NCBI GenBank assembly: GCA_037445375.1
Contig: JBBIKS010000012.1
Location: forward strand, 1-50,988
Direction: 5' to 3'
DNA from: DYHD01 sp037445375
GTDB taxonomy: Bacteria > Nitrospirota > Thermodesulfovibrionia > Thermodesulfovibrionales > Dissulfurispiraceae
Length of the DNA: 50,988 nt
Shown here: piece by piece, positions 34,960 through 44,359 of the stretch
How positions within the stretch are numbered: position 1 is the first letter of the stretch
Layout of the letters: each line of letters opens with the position of its first letter
Notes under the pieces: model-generated
The model's input: the letters and a program-made list of their open reading frames with translations, nothing else
Database searches by the model: none
Told to the model about the DNA's origin: nothing
Made by a program: the position numbers and the translations under genes

Positions 34960-35060
34960 AAAGTCCCCTCTTTCTTGATGGGAGAAGGGGTGAGGGTGAA
35001 TAATAATCAAAAAGGTTACCCTTCCCCTCTCAAGTAAGAGGGGGGTGAGGAATGTCAAGT
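34960..35060. repeat. C-rich/G-rich palindromic repeat
   Basis: Two facing stretches (CCCCTCTTTCTTGATGGGAG and TTACCCTTCCCCTCTCAAG) with GAGGGG counterparts form an imperfect hairpin between the redox protein and DUF2703 genes. The word CCCTC(n)ATCAAGGGAG-like also appears at 5069-5089 and 11802-11818, so this is a family member. Confidence 0.45.
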
Positions 35061-35126
35061 TTCTATCTCTATCTTTAGGGTTTGATATCTAAATTCAAAA
35101 ATATTTCGGATACTTTTGAGTAATTC

Positions 35127-35588
35127 TTATATTTGATGTGTACCAGAACACTCATCCTTACAATCGCAGATTACCTGTGCAACAGCCTCTGCCTTTGCCT
35201 TTGCTGAAGGTGATGCAATAACCGCAAGAATCGCCTCCTCAACCATCTGCTCTGTGATTACATCAGAATTCTTGCCCTTATAATTGAGGGCAGAACATTT
35301 TATCTCCTTTGCCGCAAATTCCGAACACTCAGGACAATCTGTAACTAAATATTTGCAGTCATCTAAGATAGTCCATATATCAGCCCCATTGATTTTAAGG
35401 GTATTGGATTTATCTATCTCAGACTCTGATAAAGGAATTCCCCTAAGTTCAATATCAACCTTGATATTTTTTAGCGGAGTTGTCATCTTTTTTACAACAT
35501 TTCTGATATTTTCATCGCTGCCCTCACATCTCGAACAGGTCTTCCCATTTTTTTGATAATAAAACCACTCAAGTGTTATTGTTTTCAT
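35127..35588 (-). CDS. DUF2703 protein with thioredoxin-like Cys motifs
   Basis: The 153-residue protein matches DUF2703 (PF10865), a small family often next to arsR or metal genes. Cys occur in KTCSRCEGS (18-21), DCKYLVTDCPECSEF (about 76-90), KCSAL and CDCKDEC at the C-terminus, nine or so in all. Such spacing (CxxC twice, and CxCxxxC) would bind a soft metal or form disulfides. No signal peptide. The function is unknown; a role in metalloid handling is inferred from position beside arsR and the redox protein. Confidence 0.75.
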   Translation of the reverse strand: MKTITLEWFYYQKNGKTCSRCEGSDENIRNVVKKMTTPLKNIKVDIELRGIPLSESEIDKSNTLKINGADIWTILDDCKYLVTDCPECSEFAAKEIKCSALNYKGKNSDVITEQMVEEAILAVIASPSAKAKAEAVAQVICDCKDECSGTHQI

Positions 35589-35949
35589 AATATACTCCTT
35601 TAAATGATATTGATATTTCCAAATTTTTGAACTTTTCGCTGAAAAACTTTTGATTATTATTTTTTTATTTATCTCTGCTTTCTGTCCGTCATTCTTAAGA
35701 AAAACATTAGATTATTTAAAGAAACATTAGAGTATAAATAAATATTATTCTATATAATGCCTTTTGTTTTATATAGTATAAATCAATTCAATATGAATAT
35801 TATATTACTAAGCTGTTATTAAAATATAAAATATTTTTTATATGATTGTCAACTTAATTATTTAATAAATGTTTCTAATGCATAAATCAAAAAGATAAAA
35901 GACAGTTTATTTTTTATTCTTTATCGTCTCATATTAAAGAAGCTTTGTA
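35589..35949. other. AT-rich intergenic region with direct repeats
   Basis: No gene. AAACATTAGA occurs at 35702-35711 and again at 35722-35731, exactly 20 bp apart, and a related inverted word (AATGTTTCTAATG) lies at about 35866-35878. Such spaced repeats could be binding sites for the response regulator encoded to the right, or promoter elements of the DUF2703 gene. AT content is very high. Confidence 0.4.
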
Positions 35950-37320
35950 TCAATCTAATGTTGCGGGAAAGACTATTAAGAATTCGCTGCCTGTGTTAAA
36001 AGCGCTCTTGACAGAAATGTTTCCATTATGGGCGTTTATAATCCACTTAGTTATTGCAAGTCCAAGCCCTGTTCCGCCGGGTTTTTTTGAACTTCCTTCA
36101 GTGCCTCTGTAAAATCTTTCAAATATATGAGGGATGTCTTCCTCATTAATGCCTATTCCTGTATCGCTAATGTTAATTTTTATAGCATTTTCTTCTTTAT
36201 ATGTTTTGATTCTTATTGTTCCGCCTTGAGGTGTATATTTAATAGCATTTTCTATCAGATTTATAAATGCCTGCTCGAGCATTTCTCTATCGCCATTTAA
36301 TTCGAGATTTTTCTGATAGTCTTCAATTAAAGTAATCCCTGCCGAGATAATTCGCTCATTAAGCCGTTCTAGTATGTTTTTTAACAAATGGTTGATATCA
36401 AACCAATGCCTGCGAAATTCAAGAATATTATTTTCTGCCCTTGTAAGAAATAGAAGGTTATCAATAATTGTCGAAAGGCGCATAACATCTGAGAGGTTAT
36501 TTCTCAATAATACTTCGTATTCTTCGGAAGTTCTTTTCTTTCTCAATGATACTTCTATATTCCCACGCAAAGATGTGAGCGGGGATCGTATCTCATGAGA
36601 CACATTTGATGTGAAACGTTTCTGCGTGCTTATTAAGTTTGCATTGCTATCCAACATATCATTAAATATATTTATCAGTTCATCTATTTCCTTGCCTTTT
36701 ATTCCTACATCAATTCTCTTGTTTGATTTGTCATGAATAATCTTTTCAGCATTAGATTTTATTTTTACAATTGGTAGCACGGCTTTTCCGGCAAGAAACC
36801 AGCTTAATCCAATTGATAAAAAAAGTAGAAAAGGGAAGAAACTTATAATAAGACTCTTAAAATGGTCTATTTCTTTCTCTTTTTCTAATAATGATGTTGA
36901 AATTCTAATTATATTTTCTCGATCTACTGGAAAATATAGCACTCTGAAATTTTCATTATTATATTTAAGAGTCTCAAAATTTATCTTGCCTTCGAATGCT
37001 TTCAACATAAAATCTCTATTAATAGGCAATCCATGACTTTTCTTATTTAGAGAAGCTATTACAACTGAACCTTCCTTTTTGATAATTTGAAAATACTCAT
37101 TTCCTCGTCTTTTTATAGTCTCAGCGTTTTTTGTGGGCATAATTTGTTTAAAATTTGGCAGGAGTTCAGTCTTGATATCATTTAACAGAGCTTTGTCCAC
37201 TGCGTCAAAGCTCTCTTTTTTATGATAAATATATACAGCGCCAACAAAAAAGAACGAAATCAGCGCAATAGTGAATGCGTAAAAAATAGTCAGCCTTAGC
37301 CTGAAGGTCTTAATTATCAC
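35950..37320 (-). CDS. Sensor histidine kinase (HAMP, HisKA, HATPase_c)
   Basis: The 456-residue kinase has two transmembrane helices (about 9-30 and 150-175) around a periplasmic sensor of about 120 residues, a HAMP domain (about 175-225), the phospho-acceptor H-box SNVSHEIRSPLTSLRG (His near 239), an N-box FINLIENAIKYTP (about 350-362), G-boxes DTGIGI and GGTGLGLAI. It overlaps the end of its response regulator gene by 11 nt, which couples translation. The signal is unknown; DUF2703/arsR lie beyond the AT-rich gap, so metal stress is one possibility only. Confidence 0.93.
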   Translation of the reverse strand: MIIKTFRLRLTIFYAFTIALISFFFVGAVYIYHKKESFDAVDKALLNDIKTELLPNFKQIMPTKNAETIKRRGNEYFQIIKKEGSVVIASLNKKSHGLPINRDFMLKAFEGKINFETLKYNNENFRVLYFPVDRENIIRISTSLLEKEKEIDHFKSLIISFFPFLLFLSIGLSWFLAGKAVLPIVKIKSNAEKIIHDKSNKRIDVGIKGKEIDELINIFNDMLDSNANLISTQKRFTSNVSHEIRSPLTSLRGNIEVSLRKKRTSEEYEVLLRNNLSDVMRLSTIIDNLLFLTRAENNILEFRRHWFDINHLLKNILERLNERIISAGITLIEDYQKNLELNGDREMLEQAFINLIENAIKYTPQGGTIRIKTYKEENAIKINISDTGIGINEEDIPHIFERFYRGTEGSSKKPGGTGLGLAITKWIINAHNGNISVKSAFNTGSEFLIVFPATLD

Positions 37321-37987
37321 CTTTAACCTTCAAAATATAGCCAGAGCCTCTTACGGTATGTATCAGTTTTGTCTGAAATCCCTTATCAATTTTTTCTCTC
37401 AAAAAATTAATATATACATCAACAAGGTTTGTTTGGGAATTAAAATCGATACCCCATATTCGTTCAATTAATTGGGTTCTCGTGACTACTTTTTCTTTGT
37501 TTCTAAGTAGATATTCGAGAATGAAATATTCCTTTTGACTTAAGATTATTTCTGCACTGCCCCTAAAAACCCTCCTTGATAAAAGATCCATTCTTAAATT
37601 ATCTATGCTAAGAGTACTTATAAAATCAGCAGTTCTTCTTCTTAATGACCTAATTCTTGCCAGCAGCTCAGAAAATGCAAATGGCTTTGTCAAGTAATCA
37701 TCTGCACCGCTTTCGAGTCCAGCAACCTTATTATCCACAGAATCAAGGGCAGTAAGCATCAGTATCGGGGTTTTGAGACCCTTATCACGTAAAAGCTTGC
37801 ATAGGGCCAACCCGTCAATCTTTGGAAGCATTACATCCATGATGATAAGGTCATAAGAATAAAGTGATGACATGGATAGCCCTAAATCACCGTCTTTAGC
37901 TATATCTACACTAAAGAATTCCTCTTCAAGACCTTTTTTTATAAAGCCTGAAACATTTTCTTCATCTTCGACTAAAAGTATTTTCAT
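37310..37987 (-). CDS. OmpR/PhoB-family response regulator
   Basis: The 225-residue regulator has a receiver domain (1-118) with acid pocket EDE, phospho-acceptor D51 (LIIMDVMLPK) and Lys in LTKPF, followed by a winged-helix DNA-binding domain (about 125-222) ending HTVRGSGYILK. It is the first gene of the operon with the sensor kinase. OmpR-family proteins bind direct repeats, and the two AAACATTAGA repeats downstream of the pair are candidate sites. Confidence 0.95.
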   Translation of the reverse strand: MKILLVEDEENVSGFIKKGLEEEFFSVDIAKDGDLGLSMSSLYSYDLIIMDVMLPKIDGLALCKLLRDKGLKTPILMLTALDSVDNKVAGLESGADDYLTKPFAFSELLARIRSLRRRTADFISTLSIDNLRMDLLSRRVFRGSAEIILSQKEYFILEYLLRNKEKVVTRTQLIERIWGIDFNSQTNLVDVYINFLREKIDKGFQTKLIHTVRGSGYILKVKGDN

Positions 37988-38078
37988 TGCAAAGACTCCA
38001 TTGACTTTTAGGTAACTGTCTATGGAATATTGAGATTATTAGGTTTCAATTTTATGATTTACATCACTTGTCATTCAC

Positions 38079-38168
38079 TGGCGGAGGGGGAGGGATTCGA
38101 ACCCTCGATGGAGTTGCCCCCATAACGATTTTCGAGACCGCCCCATTCAACCGCTCTGGCACCCCTCC
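38079..38168 (-). tRNA. tRNA-Ser (CGA)
   Basis: On the minus strand a complete class II tRNA folds: acceptor GGAGGGG pairs with CCCCTCC; D arm around GCCAGAGCGG; anticodon loop CTCGAAA with anticodon CGA; a long variable arm rich in G/C (GGGGGCAACTCC region); T arm GAGGG-TTCGAAT-CCCTC; discriminator G and encoded CCA. The 90-nt length and long variable arm are typical of serine tRNA. It reads UCG codons. Confidence 0.97.
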
Positions 38169-38274
38169 AATGACGCAGCTTAATCCAAAAAATGTTATAA
38201 CCGCAGAGCGCATAGAGAGTTTTTTTTAAGTAATTCTATAAGCTCTATGGCTAATTTTATTATTTGGTTTATAC

Positions 38275-39132
38275 TCATTTTAATCTTTCTCTTAATTTTT
38301 GCGACCGGCGAAATTCATTTTCCAAACCGGCAAAGTTGCCCTCCTCAAGAAATCCCTCCATTTTAGTGAGGTTAGCTTTTAAAATGTCAATCAGCTTTAT
38401 CAGGTTTTCTTTGTTAAGAGCTGAGATGTCTCTCCAGATTTCAGGTGAACTCATAGCAATCCTCGTAGTATCCTTGAAGCCCTGCCCTGCATACCGGATA
38501 GATTTTTCATCAACATCATTAACTGAGTTAACAATAGCATAAGCAGCAAGATGGGGCAAATGGCTGACAAGGGCATATACCTCGTCATGCCTGTAAGGAT
38601 CCATTAATTCTACACTACTGCCAAGAGATTGCCATAAGTGCTTTAAAATTGATAACGCATGCTGATTGGAATTTGCTGTTGGTGTCATTATACATAGGGC
38701 TTTAGAGAATAAATCAGATTTTGCATTTTCTATGCCTGATTTCTCTCCGCCTGCTATAGGGTGCGAACCAATATAAAAGACCTCGTCAGGCATAGCGGAT
38801 TCAATTTCATAAACAAGCCTGCCCTTGATACTGCCCACATCAGTTATTATAGAGCCTCTTTTTGCAATTCCTTTAATCTCATTAATGATATGTTGAAAGA
38901 CACCCACAGGGGTTGCAAGGACGATAAGATCGGCGTTTTCACAAGCATAGCGTAAATCAAGGCTGTAATTATCAATTATGCCTCTTGATTTTGCATTTTC
39001 AAGATTATTAAGGCATCGGCTGTAGCCATAGATGGTTTTGCTCAGACCCATCTTTCGGATGGCAAGTGCAAAGGATGCGCCTAAAAACCCGAGACCGATG
39101 ATAGCTATTTTATTAAAAAACAATTTATCCAT
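38275..39132 (-). CDS. tyrA: Prephenate dehydrogenase
   Basis: The 285-residue enzyme makes 4-hydroxyphenylpyruvate from prephenate. A Rossmann NAD site GLGFLGASFALA (about 13-24) opens it; catalytic-type motifs SHPIAGGEKSG (about 123-133, with the essential His) and HLPHLAAYAIV (about 192-202) follow. There is no ACT domain. It ends the pheA-hisC-aroF-tyrA block, 39 nt after aroF. Confidence 0.93.
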   Translation of the reverse strand: MDKLFFNKIAIIGLGFLGASFALAIRKMGLSKTIYGYSRCLNNLENAKSRGIIDNYSLDLRYACENADLIVLATPVGVFQHIINEIKGIAKRGSIITDVGSIKGRLVYEIESAMPDEVFYIGSHPIAGGEKSGIENAKSDLFSKALCIMTPTANSNQHALSILKHLWQSLGSSVELMDPYRHDEVYALVSHLPHLAAYAIVNSVNDVDEKSIRYAGQGFKDTTRIAMSSPEIWRDISALNKENLIKLIDILKANLTKMEGFLEEGNFAGLENEFRRSQKLRERLK

Positions 39133-39171
39133 GAACCCCTGTTTTCCAGTGTAATGATATCTTTATTTATT

Positions 39172-40197
39172 TTATATTTCCCTGCCTATCGCCTGAGCTA
39201 TTGGCTTTAGTTCAGCCATAAGTTTTGAGAAAGCATCCGGCTTCAATGATTGTTCGCCGTCAGAAAGAGCCTCCTCAGGATTTATATGAACCTCTATCAT
39301 AAGCGCATCGGCGCCTGCTGCAATCGCAGCCCTAGCCATTGGGGCTACTAAATCCCTCTTGCCTACCCCATGGCTTGGATCAACGACCACGGGCAGATGG
39401 GTCATTTGTTTTAATAAAGGGACTGCGCTCAGGTCGAGTGTATTTCTTGTGGCTGTCTCAAATGTCCTAATGCCTCTTTCACAAAGAAGCACATTGTGAT
39501 TGCCTCGCGACATTATATATTCAGCAGACATTAACCATTCTTTTATAGTTGCGGAAAGCCCTCTTTTGAGCAATACTGGCTTATCAGTTGAACCTACTTC
39601 CAATAAGAGCTTGAAATTCTGCATATTTCGTGCGCCTATCTGTATGATATCAGTATATTTCATGATTACATCCATTTCTTTCGTATCCATCACCTCTGTT
39701 ACAATGGCAAGACCAAATTTTTCTCTGGCATCCGCCAGATATTTAAGACCTTCCTCTCCAAGCCCTTGAAAGGAGTATGGAGAGGTTCTTGGCTTGAAAG
39801 CCCCGCCTCTAAGGATTGTTGCCCCTGCATTTTTGACCTTCTCAGCAATTCCAAAAAGGATTGTCCTGTTTTCAACCGCGCAAGGACCTGCCATTATATG
39901 AATCTTTTTGCCTCCGATGGTTAAATCTCGTATTTTGATTTCGGTGTTTTCTTTTTTGAAGTCACGGCTGGCGAGTTTGTAAGGTTTCAATATCCTGACA
40001 ACATTTTCAACCCCTGTCATAGCACGGATTGCATCTTCTTCCTCTTCAGTCACCTTTGATGTATCCCCAATTACTCCTATAATGGTTCTCTCTGTACCCT
40101 GCGATAGATGGGTTTTAAGTCCTTTGCTCTCCAGTTTCTTAATAATATGCCTGATATCTGCATTAGCCGTATTAGGTTCTAAAACAATTATATCCAT
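39172..40197 (-). CDS. aroF: 3-deoxy-7-phosphoheptulonate (DAHP) synthase, type I-beta
   Basis: The 341-residue enzyme condenses PEP and erythrose 4-phosphate, the first shikimate step. An N-terminal ferredoxin-like (FL) regulatory domain (1 to about 70) precedes a KDO8P-synthase-like barrel with GPCAVEN (about 107-113), LRGGAFKPRTSPYSFQGLG (about 134-152), ICERGIRTFE-like LLCERGIRTFE, and DPSHGVGKRD (about 272-281). The FL domain lets Phe or Tyr inhibit the enzyme in this subclass. Confidence 0.94.
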   Translation of the reverse strand: MDIIVLEPNTANADIRHIIKKLESKGLKTHLSQGTERTIIGVIGDTSKVTEEEEDAIRAMTGVENVVRILKPYKLASRDFKKENTEIKIRDLTIGGKKIHIMAGPCAVENRTILFGIAEKVKNAGATILRGGAFKPRTSPYSFQGLGEEGLKYLADAREKFGLAIVTEVMDTKEMDVIMKYTDIIQIGARNMQNFKLLLEVGSTDKPVLLKRGLSATIKEWLMSAEYIMSRGNHNVLLCERGIRTFETATRNTLDLSAVPLLKQMTHLPVVVDPSHGVGKRDLVAPMARAAIAAGADALMIEVHINPEEALSDGEQSLKPDAFSKLMAELKPIAQAIGREI

Positions 40198-40475
40198 AAA
40201 TTCCCCCTGTTAAAGTAACACATTTGTTAGATTTTTTTAAATTTTTAGATTTGAACGAACTGTTTCCTGAATCTGAATATTTTATTCCTAAACAGGTTAT
40301 AAAGGCTTTTGATTAAAACAAGATGTATTTTTGGTATTAAAAATGAGCTACCCTGCATAAAGACGCAGGGTAGCTCAAATAATAATAAAAAGAAAGGGAA
40401 AGCGAGTTTGGCTGGATAAAGGTATTAATTGTGAGATGATTACAATTCATAATTATAATAGCATCATATCACAAT
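40198..40475 (-). other. Intergenic spacer with the hisC terminator
   Basis: Between hisC and aroF there are 278 bases, unlike the tight spacing of pheA-hisC. The spacer holds the strong terminator at 40337-40377 and AT-rich sequence, so aroF-tyrA likely has its own promoter here. Confidence 0.55.
40337..40377 (-). terminator. Intrinsic terminator after pheA-hisC
   Basis: A perfect 13-bp stem, TGAGCTACCCTGC (40344-40356) with its complement at 40365-40377 and an 8-nt loop, is followed on the minus strand by TTTTTA. It lies about 100 bases after the hisC stop and would uncouple aroF-tyrA from pheA-hisC. Confidence 0.8.
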
Positions 40476-41588
40476 TCATTTAGTTTTTTCCAGAACAATT
40501 TTTAGTGATTCGATAAATCGCCTGTTTTCTTCAGGCAAGCCTATTGTCACCCTTACTGCTTTTGGTCCCACTGGCCTAATAATAACGCCTTTGTGCAGTA
40601 AGGCATTGAAAAGGGTATTAGAATCGGTATCCAACGGCATATATATAAAATTGGTCTCTGTAGGAACATACTTTATTCCAAGTAAATCAAACTCATTGTA
40701 TAGATATTTTTTGCCAGCCTCGTTGTTTTCGATTGTTTTTCTTATATGTTCATCATCCATCAATGCATGAATTGATGCTGCCTGAGCAAGGGAGTTAGTA
40801 TTGAAAGGCTCCCTGATTTTATTCATCTCTGTAAGGATTTCTTTTTTGGCGATCCCATAGCCTATTCTTAGCCCAGCGAGACCGTAAGCCTTTGAAAATG
40901 TTCTAAGGACTAAAATATCCCTGCCATCAACGAAATATTTGAGTGTATCGGGATATTCCGGGTCTTGAACATATTCGTAGTATGCCTCATCCAATACTAC
41001 TAAAACACCTTCAGGCACTTTTTCCATAAATCTCTCAAATTCATCCCTTTTATTGCTCGTTCCGGTAGGGTTATTAGGGTTTGCAATAAAAACAATCTTG
41101 GTCTTTTCAGTAATCGCTTTAGCCATTTCCATGAGGTTATGTCTATAGTTTAAATGAGGAACTTCTCTTGCAACACCCCCGACGGATTGAACTGCAAGGG
41201 GATATACAACGAAGGAATGACTCGAAAAGACAGCCTCATCGCCATATCCCATAAAGGTTCTTACTGCTATATCGAGCAGTTCATTTGAACCATTGCCGAG
41301 TATTATCTCTTCTTCAGCAATATTTAACCCCTTATTTGAAAATTTTTCACGAAGTGCATTTTTAAGATAATACCCCCCACCGTCTGGGTAGCGACTGATT
41401 CTATCAGGATTTGTAATGAATTCTTTGATGCCTTCCAATGCTTTTGGTGAGGGTCCAAGTGGATTTTCGTTAGATGCAAGCTTGATACACTCCTTTAATC
41501 CTAATTCACGTTCGAGTTCTTCGATTGGTTTTCCAGGAACATATGGCTTAATGACTGATACATGATCAAGCGGTTTTAACATATACAA
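40476..41588 (-). CDS. hisC: Histidinol-phosphate / aromatic aminotransferase
   Basis: The 370-residue fold-type I PLP enzyme has ASNENPLGPSP (37-47), the PLP-Asp region NPNNPTGT (about 171-178), DEAYYEY, and the Schiff-base Lys in RTFSKAYGLAGLRIGYG (about 229-245). HisC acts in histidine synthesis, but its location between pheA and aroF-tyrA suggests it also transaminates phenylpyruvate and 4-hydroxyphenylpyruvate. It begins 0 nt after pheA ends. Confidence 0.92.
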   Translation of the reverse strand: MYMLKPLDHVSVIKPYVPGKPIEELERELGLKECIKLASNENPLGPSPKALEGIKEFITNPDRISRYPDGGGYYLKNALREKFSNKGLNIAEEEIILGNGSNELLDIAVRTFMGYGDEAVFSSHSFVVYPLAVQSVGGVAREVPHLNYRHNLMEMAKAITEKTKIVFIANPNNPTGTSNKRDEFERFMEKVPEGVLVVLDEAYYEYVQDPEYPDTLKYFVDGRDILVLRTFSKAYGLAGLRIGYGIAKKEILTEMNKIREPFNTNSLAQAASIHALMDDEHIRKTIENNEAGKKYLYNEFDLLGIKYVPTETNFIYMPLDTDSNTLFNALLHKGVIIRPVGPKAVRVTIGLPEENRRFIESLKIVLEKTK

Positions 41589-42686
41589 TCACCTCTCTAT
41601 ACTTTTGTCAATAGGATAAGAACCTAAATGTTTTAAATAAAGGCAATTTTCTTTTGTTTTTTCGATTGCCGCCGTTACTCTTTCGTCTTCAATATGTCCT
41701 TCCATATCTATAAAGAATATATACTCCCAAGCTCTTCTCTTGGAAGGACGGGATTCTATCTTATTAAGATTGATTTTTGATGCCATAAAAGGCTGAAGAG
41801 ATTCATATAGAGCTCCCGGTCTGTCTTTAAGTGAAAACATTATAGATGTCTTATCACTGCCGGTTTTAGATGGGTAATCTTGGGATATCATCAGAAACCT
41901 TGTATAATTCTTTTTGTTATCCTCTATATGTCTCTCTACAAAATTAAGGTCGTATATTTTTGCTGCAAGTTCGCTTGAGATAGCCGCTGCATCTTCATCT
42001 TTTGATGCGATTTCAGCCGCCCTTGAGGTGCTTGTAGCTTCAAATATATGCACTCCTGGCAGATTCATCTCAAGCCATACCCTGCATTGCGCGGTAGCTT
42101 GAGGATGTGAATAAAGCTTTTTAATTTTTGTTTTATCGCCGCTTTTTGAGACGAGATTATGAGAAATCTCTAGCAGCATCTCCGCAGCAATCTTAAGGTC
42201 ATAATCCATGAACATATCAAGGGTGTAGCTCACAACTCCTTCATTGGAATTCTCTATAGGAACTATCCCATATTCAGCCTTATTGCTCTCAACTGCATCG
42301 AAGGTTGCCTTAATGCTCTCGACAGGAATATAGCTTGCTGATGAACCGAAATGCCTGAGAGCCGCTAAATGAGTGAAAGTCCCTTCAGGTCCAAGATAAG
42401 CAACCTTAATAGGTTGTTCAAGTGAGAGGGCTGCTGACAATATTTCTCTAAAAATGAATCTCAGCGCATCGTTTGGGAATGGACCCTCGTTCAAGGCTGT
42501 TATGCGATTCAATATCGCCCTTTCACGCTCAGGGGAGTAAAATTTAAGATTCAAAGCCCTTTTGATATTAGCTATTTCTATAGCGATATTTGACCTCTTA
42601 TTTAGGAGCTTCAGCAGTTCTGAATCAATAGCGTCAATCTCTTCCCGCAGCTTATCAATGCCTTTTATATCTGGTTTTTCATTCAT
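41589..42686 (-). CDS. pheA: Bifunctional chorismate mutase / prephenate dehydratase
   Basis: The 365-residue protein fuses an N-terminal AroQ chorismate mutase (about 8-90: LREEIDAIDSELLKLLNKR, KFYSPERE) with prephenate dehydratase (about 95-275: VAYLGPEGTFTHLAA, PIENSNEGVV, and the catalytic TRFLMIS) and a C-terminal ACT domain (about 285-360: KDRPGALYESLQPF, ESRPSKRRAWEY) for Phe feedback. First gene of the aromatic block. Confidence 0.95.
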   Translation of the reverse strand: MNEKPDIKGIDKLREEIDAIDSELLKLLNKRSNIAIEIANIKRALNLKFYSPERERAILNRITALNEGPFPNDALRFIFREILSAALSLEQPIKVAYLGPEGTFTHLAALRHFGSSASYIPVESIKATFDAVESNKAEYGIVPIENSNEGVVSYTLDMFMDYDLKIAAEMLLEISHNLVSKSGDKTKIKKLYSHPQATAQCRVWLEMNLPGVHIFEATSTSRAAEIASKDEDAAAISSELAAKIYDLNFVERHIEDNKKNYTRFLMISQDYPSKTGSDKTSIMFSLKDRPGALYESLQPFMASKINLNKIESRPSKRRAWEYIFFIDMEGHIEDERVTAAIEKTKENCLYLKHLGSYPIDKSIER

Positions 42687-43010
42687 AGATGTAAATCATA
42701 CAGTAAGATAACCTTTTTTTTCAATGGCTATAAATTGCCGTAAAATGATATTAGAGCAATCTGGCTGTTACTGCAATTGATCAAGTGCTGGCGGCAGTTA
42801 AATCAAAAAAGCAGAAATAATCTCTTTTTGTTTGAAATAACAATTATTCTTAAGCGAGATTAAAACAAGACTAAAATATGCACTATTTGAAATAAAAATT
42901 ATATAATACTTCATATTCTAAAATTATATATATTTGCTATTTATTTTTTGCAGTTCTTTACTTTCCGTATGGGGTATTTTTGTGCAAAAAATTAGGAGTC
43001 AAGCGATATT
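42687..43010. other. Divergent promoter region between pheA and trkA
   Basis: About 320 very AT-rich bases between divergent genes, so it should hold both promoters. A TATAAT box at 42902-42907 faces trkA but has no convincing -35 box at 17 bp. TTTGAAATAA occurs twice (about 42831 and 42886). No gene is present. Confidence 0.45.
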
Positions 43011-44351
43011 GTGAAAGCTATAATTGTCGGCGCCGGTGAGGTTGGGTTTCAAATTGCAAAATCACTTTCATACGAAAATATTGATGTTGTTGTTATAGAC
43101 AGGGACAAGGATAAAATCAAAAGGGTAGTGGATGAGTTAGATGTTGCCGTGATAGAAGGGGAGGGCGGGGACATTGCTTCTTTGAAAGATGCTGGTGCGG
43201 ATTCGACAGATATTTTATTAGCAGTTACTAATAGTGATGAGACCAATATGATAGCTTGTCTCTTGGCAAAGGCAATGTTTGGGATACCACGTAAGATTGC
43301 CAGAATAAGAAATCCTGATTATTTTAAAAATGAAAAACTGCTTAATAAAGATAATCTTGATATAAACCCTGCGATCAATCCTGAATTAGAGGTTGCCATG
43401 TCTATAATCAGACTGCTCGAGGTTCCTATTGCTACAGATGTTGAGGATTTCGAAGGCGGGATTGTCAAGGTGATCGGATTAAAACTTCATGCGGACAGCT
43501 ATCTAATCGGTAAATCCCTTAAAAATATTGGCAAGCTCTTGGAGACGAAATTCCTTATCGGAATGATAGAAAGGGATGACAAAACTATAATTCCTTCTGG
43601 AGATGATGTAATTAAAAAGGGTGACATTATATATATTCCAGTTAAAAGGGAAGAAGTGTATGATTTGCTTCTGCCTCTTAAAGTTGAGACGATGCCTGCA
43701 CGGAAGATTATGATTGTTGGCGGCGGCAGGATTGGACATCATATTGCTTCTAATCTCGAGTCAAAATTAGATATAAAGATAATAGAGCGAGATGAGGGAA
43801 GATGCAAGTTTCTCAGCAGAACACTTAAAAAGGCGCTCGTGCTGCACGGCGATGGTGTTGATCAGAAGCTATTATTTGAAGAAAATATTGGAGATATGGA
43901 TGTCTTAGTTGCTGTGTCTAACAATGATGAACTAAACATAATGGCGTCGTTGCTCGCAAAAAAACATGGCACTAAAAAAATAATTGCTATTGTAAACCGA
44001 ACTGATTATATTCCTCTTGCTCGAGGACTTGGATTAGAAGCTGTATTGAGTCCGAGACTTATCACTGCTAGCACTATCTTAAGATATGTTAGAAAGGGAC
44101 ACATAATCTCACTAACCTCAATAGCGGACGGAAAAGCCGAAATACTCGAGGCGGGGGTAGGGGACAACTCCTGGCTTATAGGAAAGACTCTGATGGAAGC
44201 AGATATGCCACGTTCATCACTAATCGGAGCTATTATAAGAGGAAATCAGGTGATAATTCCGAGCGGTTCAGATAGGATATATAAAAACGATAGATTAATT
44301 ATATTTACACTGCTGGAATCAATAAAAAATGTCGAGAAAATATTGATTTAA
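43011..44351 (+). CDS. trkA: Trk potassium uptake protein TrkA
   Basis: The 446-residue peripheral membrane protein has two RCK units in tandem. Each starts with a Rossmann site: VGAGEVGFQIAK (residues 6-17) and VGGGRIGHHIAS (about 236-247), followed by RCK_C domains (about 140-220 and 365-445). It binds NAD(H)/ATP and gates the TrkH pore. The start is GTG with AGGAG upstream, and trkH follows after 8 nt. Confidence 0.95.
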   Translation: MKAIIVGAGEVGFQIAKSLSYENIDVVVIDRDKDKIKRVVDELDVAVIEGEGGDIASLKDAGADSTDILLAVTNSDETNMIACLLAKAMFGIPRKIARIRNPDYFKNEKLLNKDNLDINPAINPELEVAMSIIRLLEVPIATDVEDFEGGIVKVIGLKLHADSYLIGKSLKNIGKLLETKFLIGMIERDDKTIIPSGDDVIKKGDIIYIPVKREEVYDLLLPLKVETMPARKIMIVGGGRIGHHIASNLESKLDIKIIERDEGRCKFLSRTLKKALVLHGDGVDQKLLFEENIGDMDVLVAVSNNDELNIMASLLAKKHGTKKIIAIVNRTDYIPLARGLGLEAVLSPRLITASTILRYVRKGHIISLTSIADGKAEILEAGVGDNSWLIGKTLMEADMPRSSLIGAIIRGNQVIIPSGSDRIYKNDRLIIFTLLESIKNVEKILI

Positions 44352-44359
44352 GGCATTTA

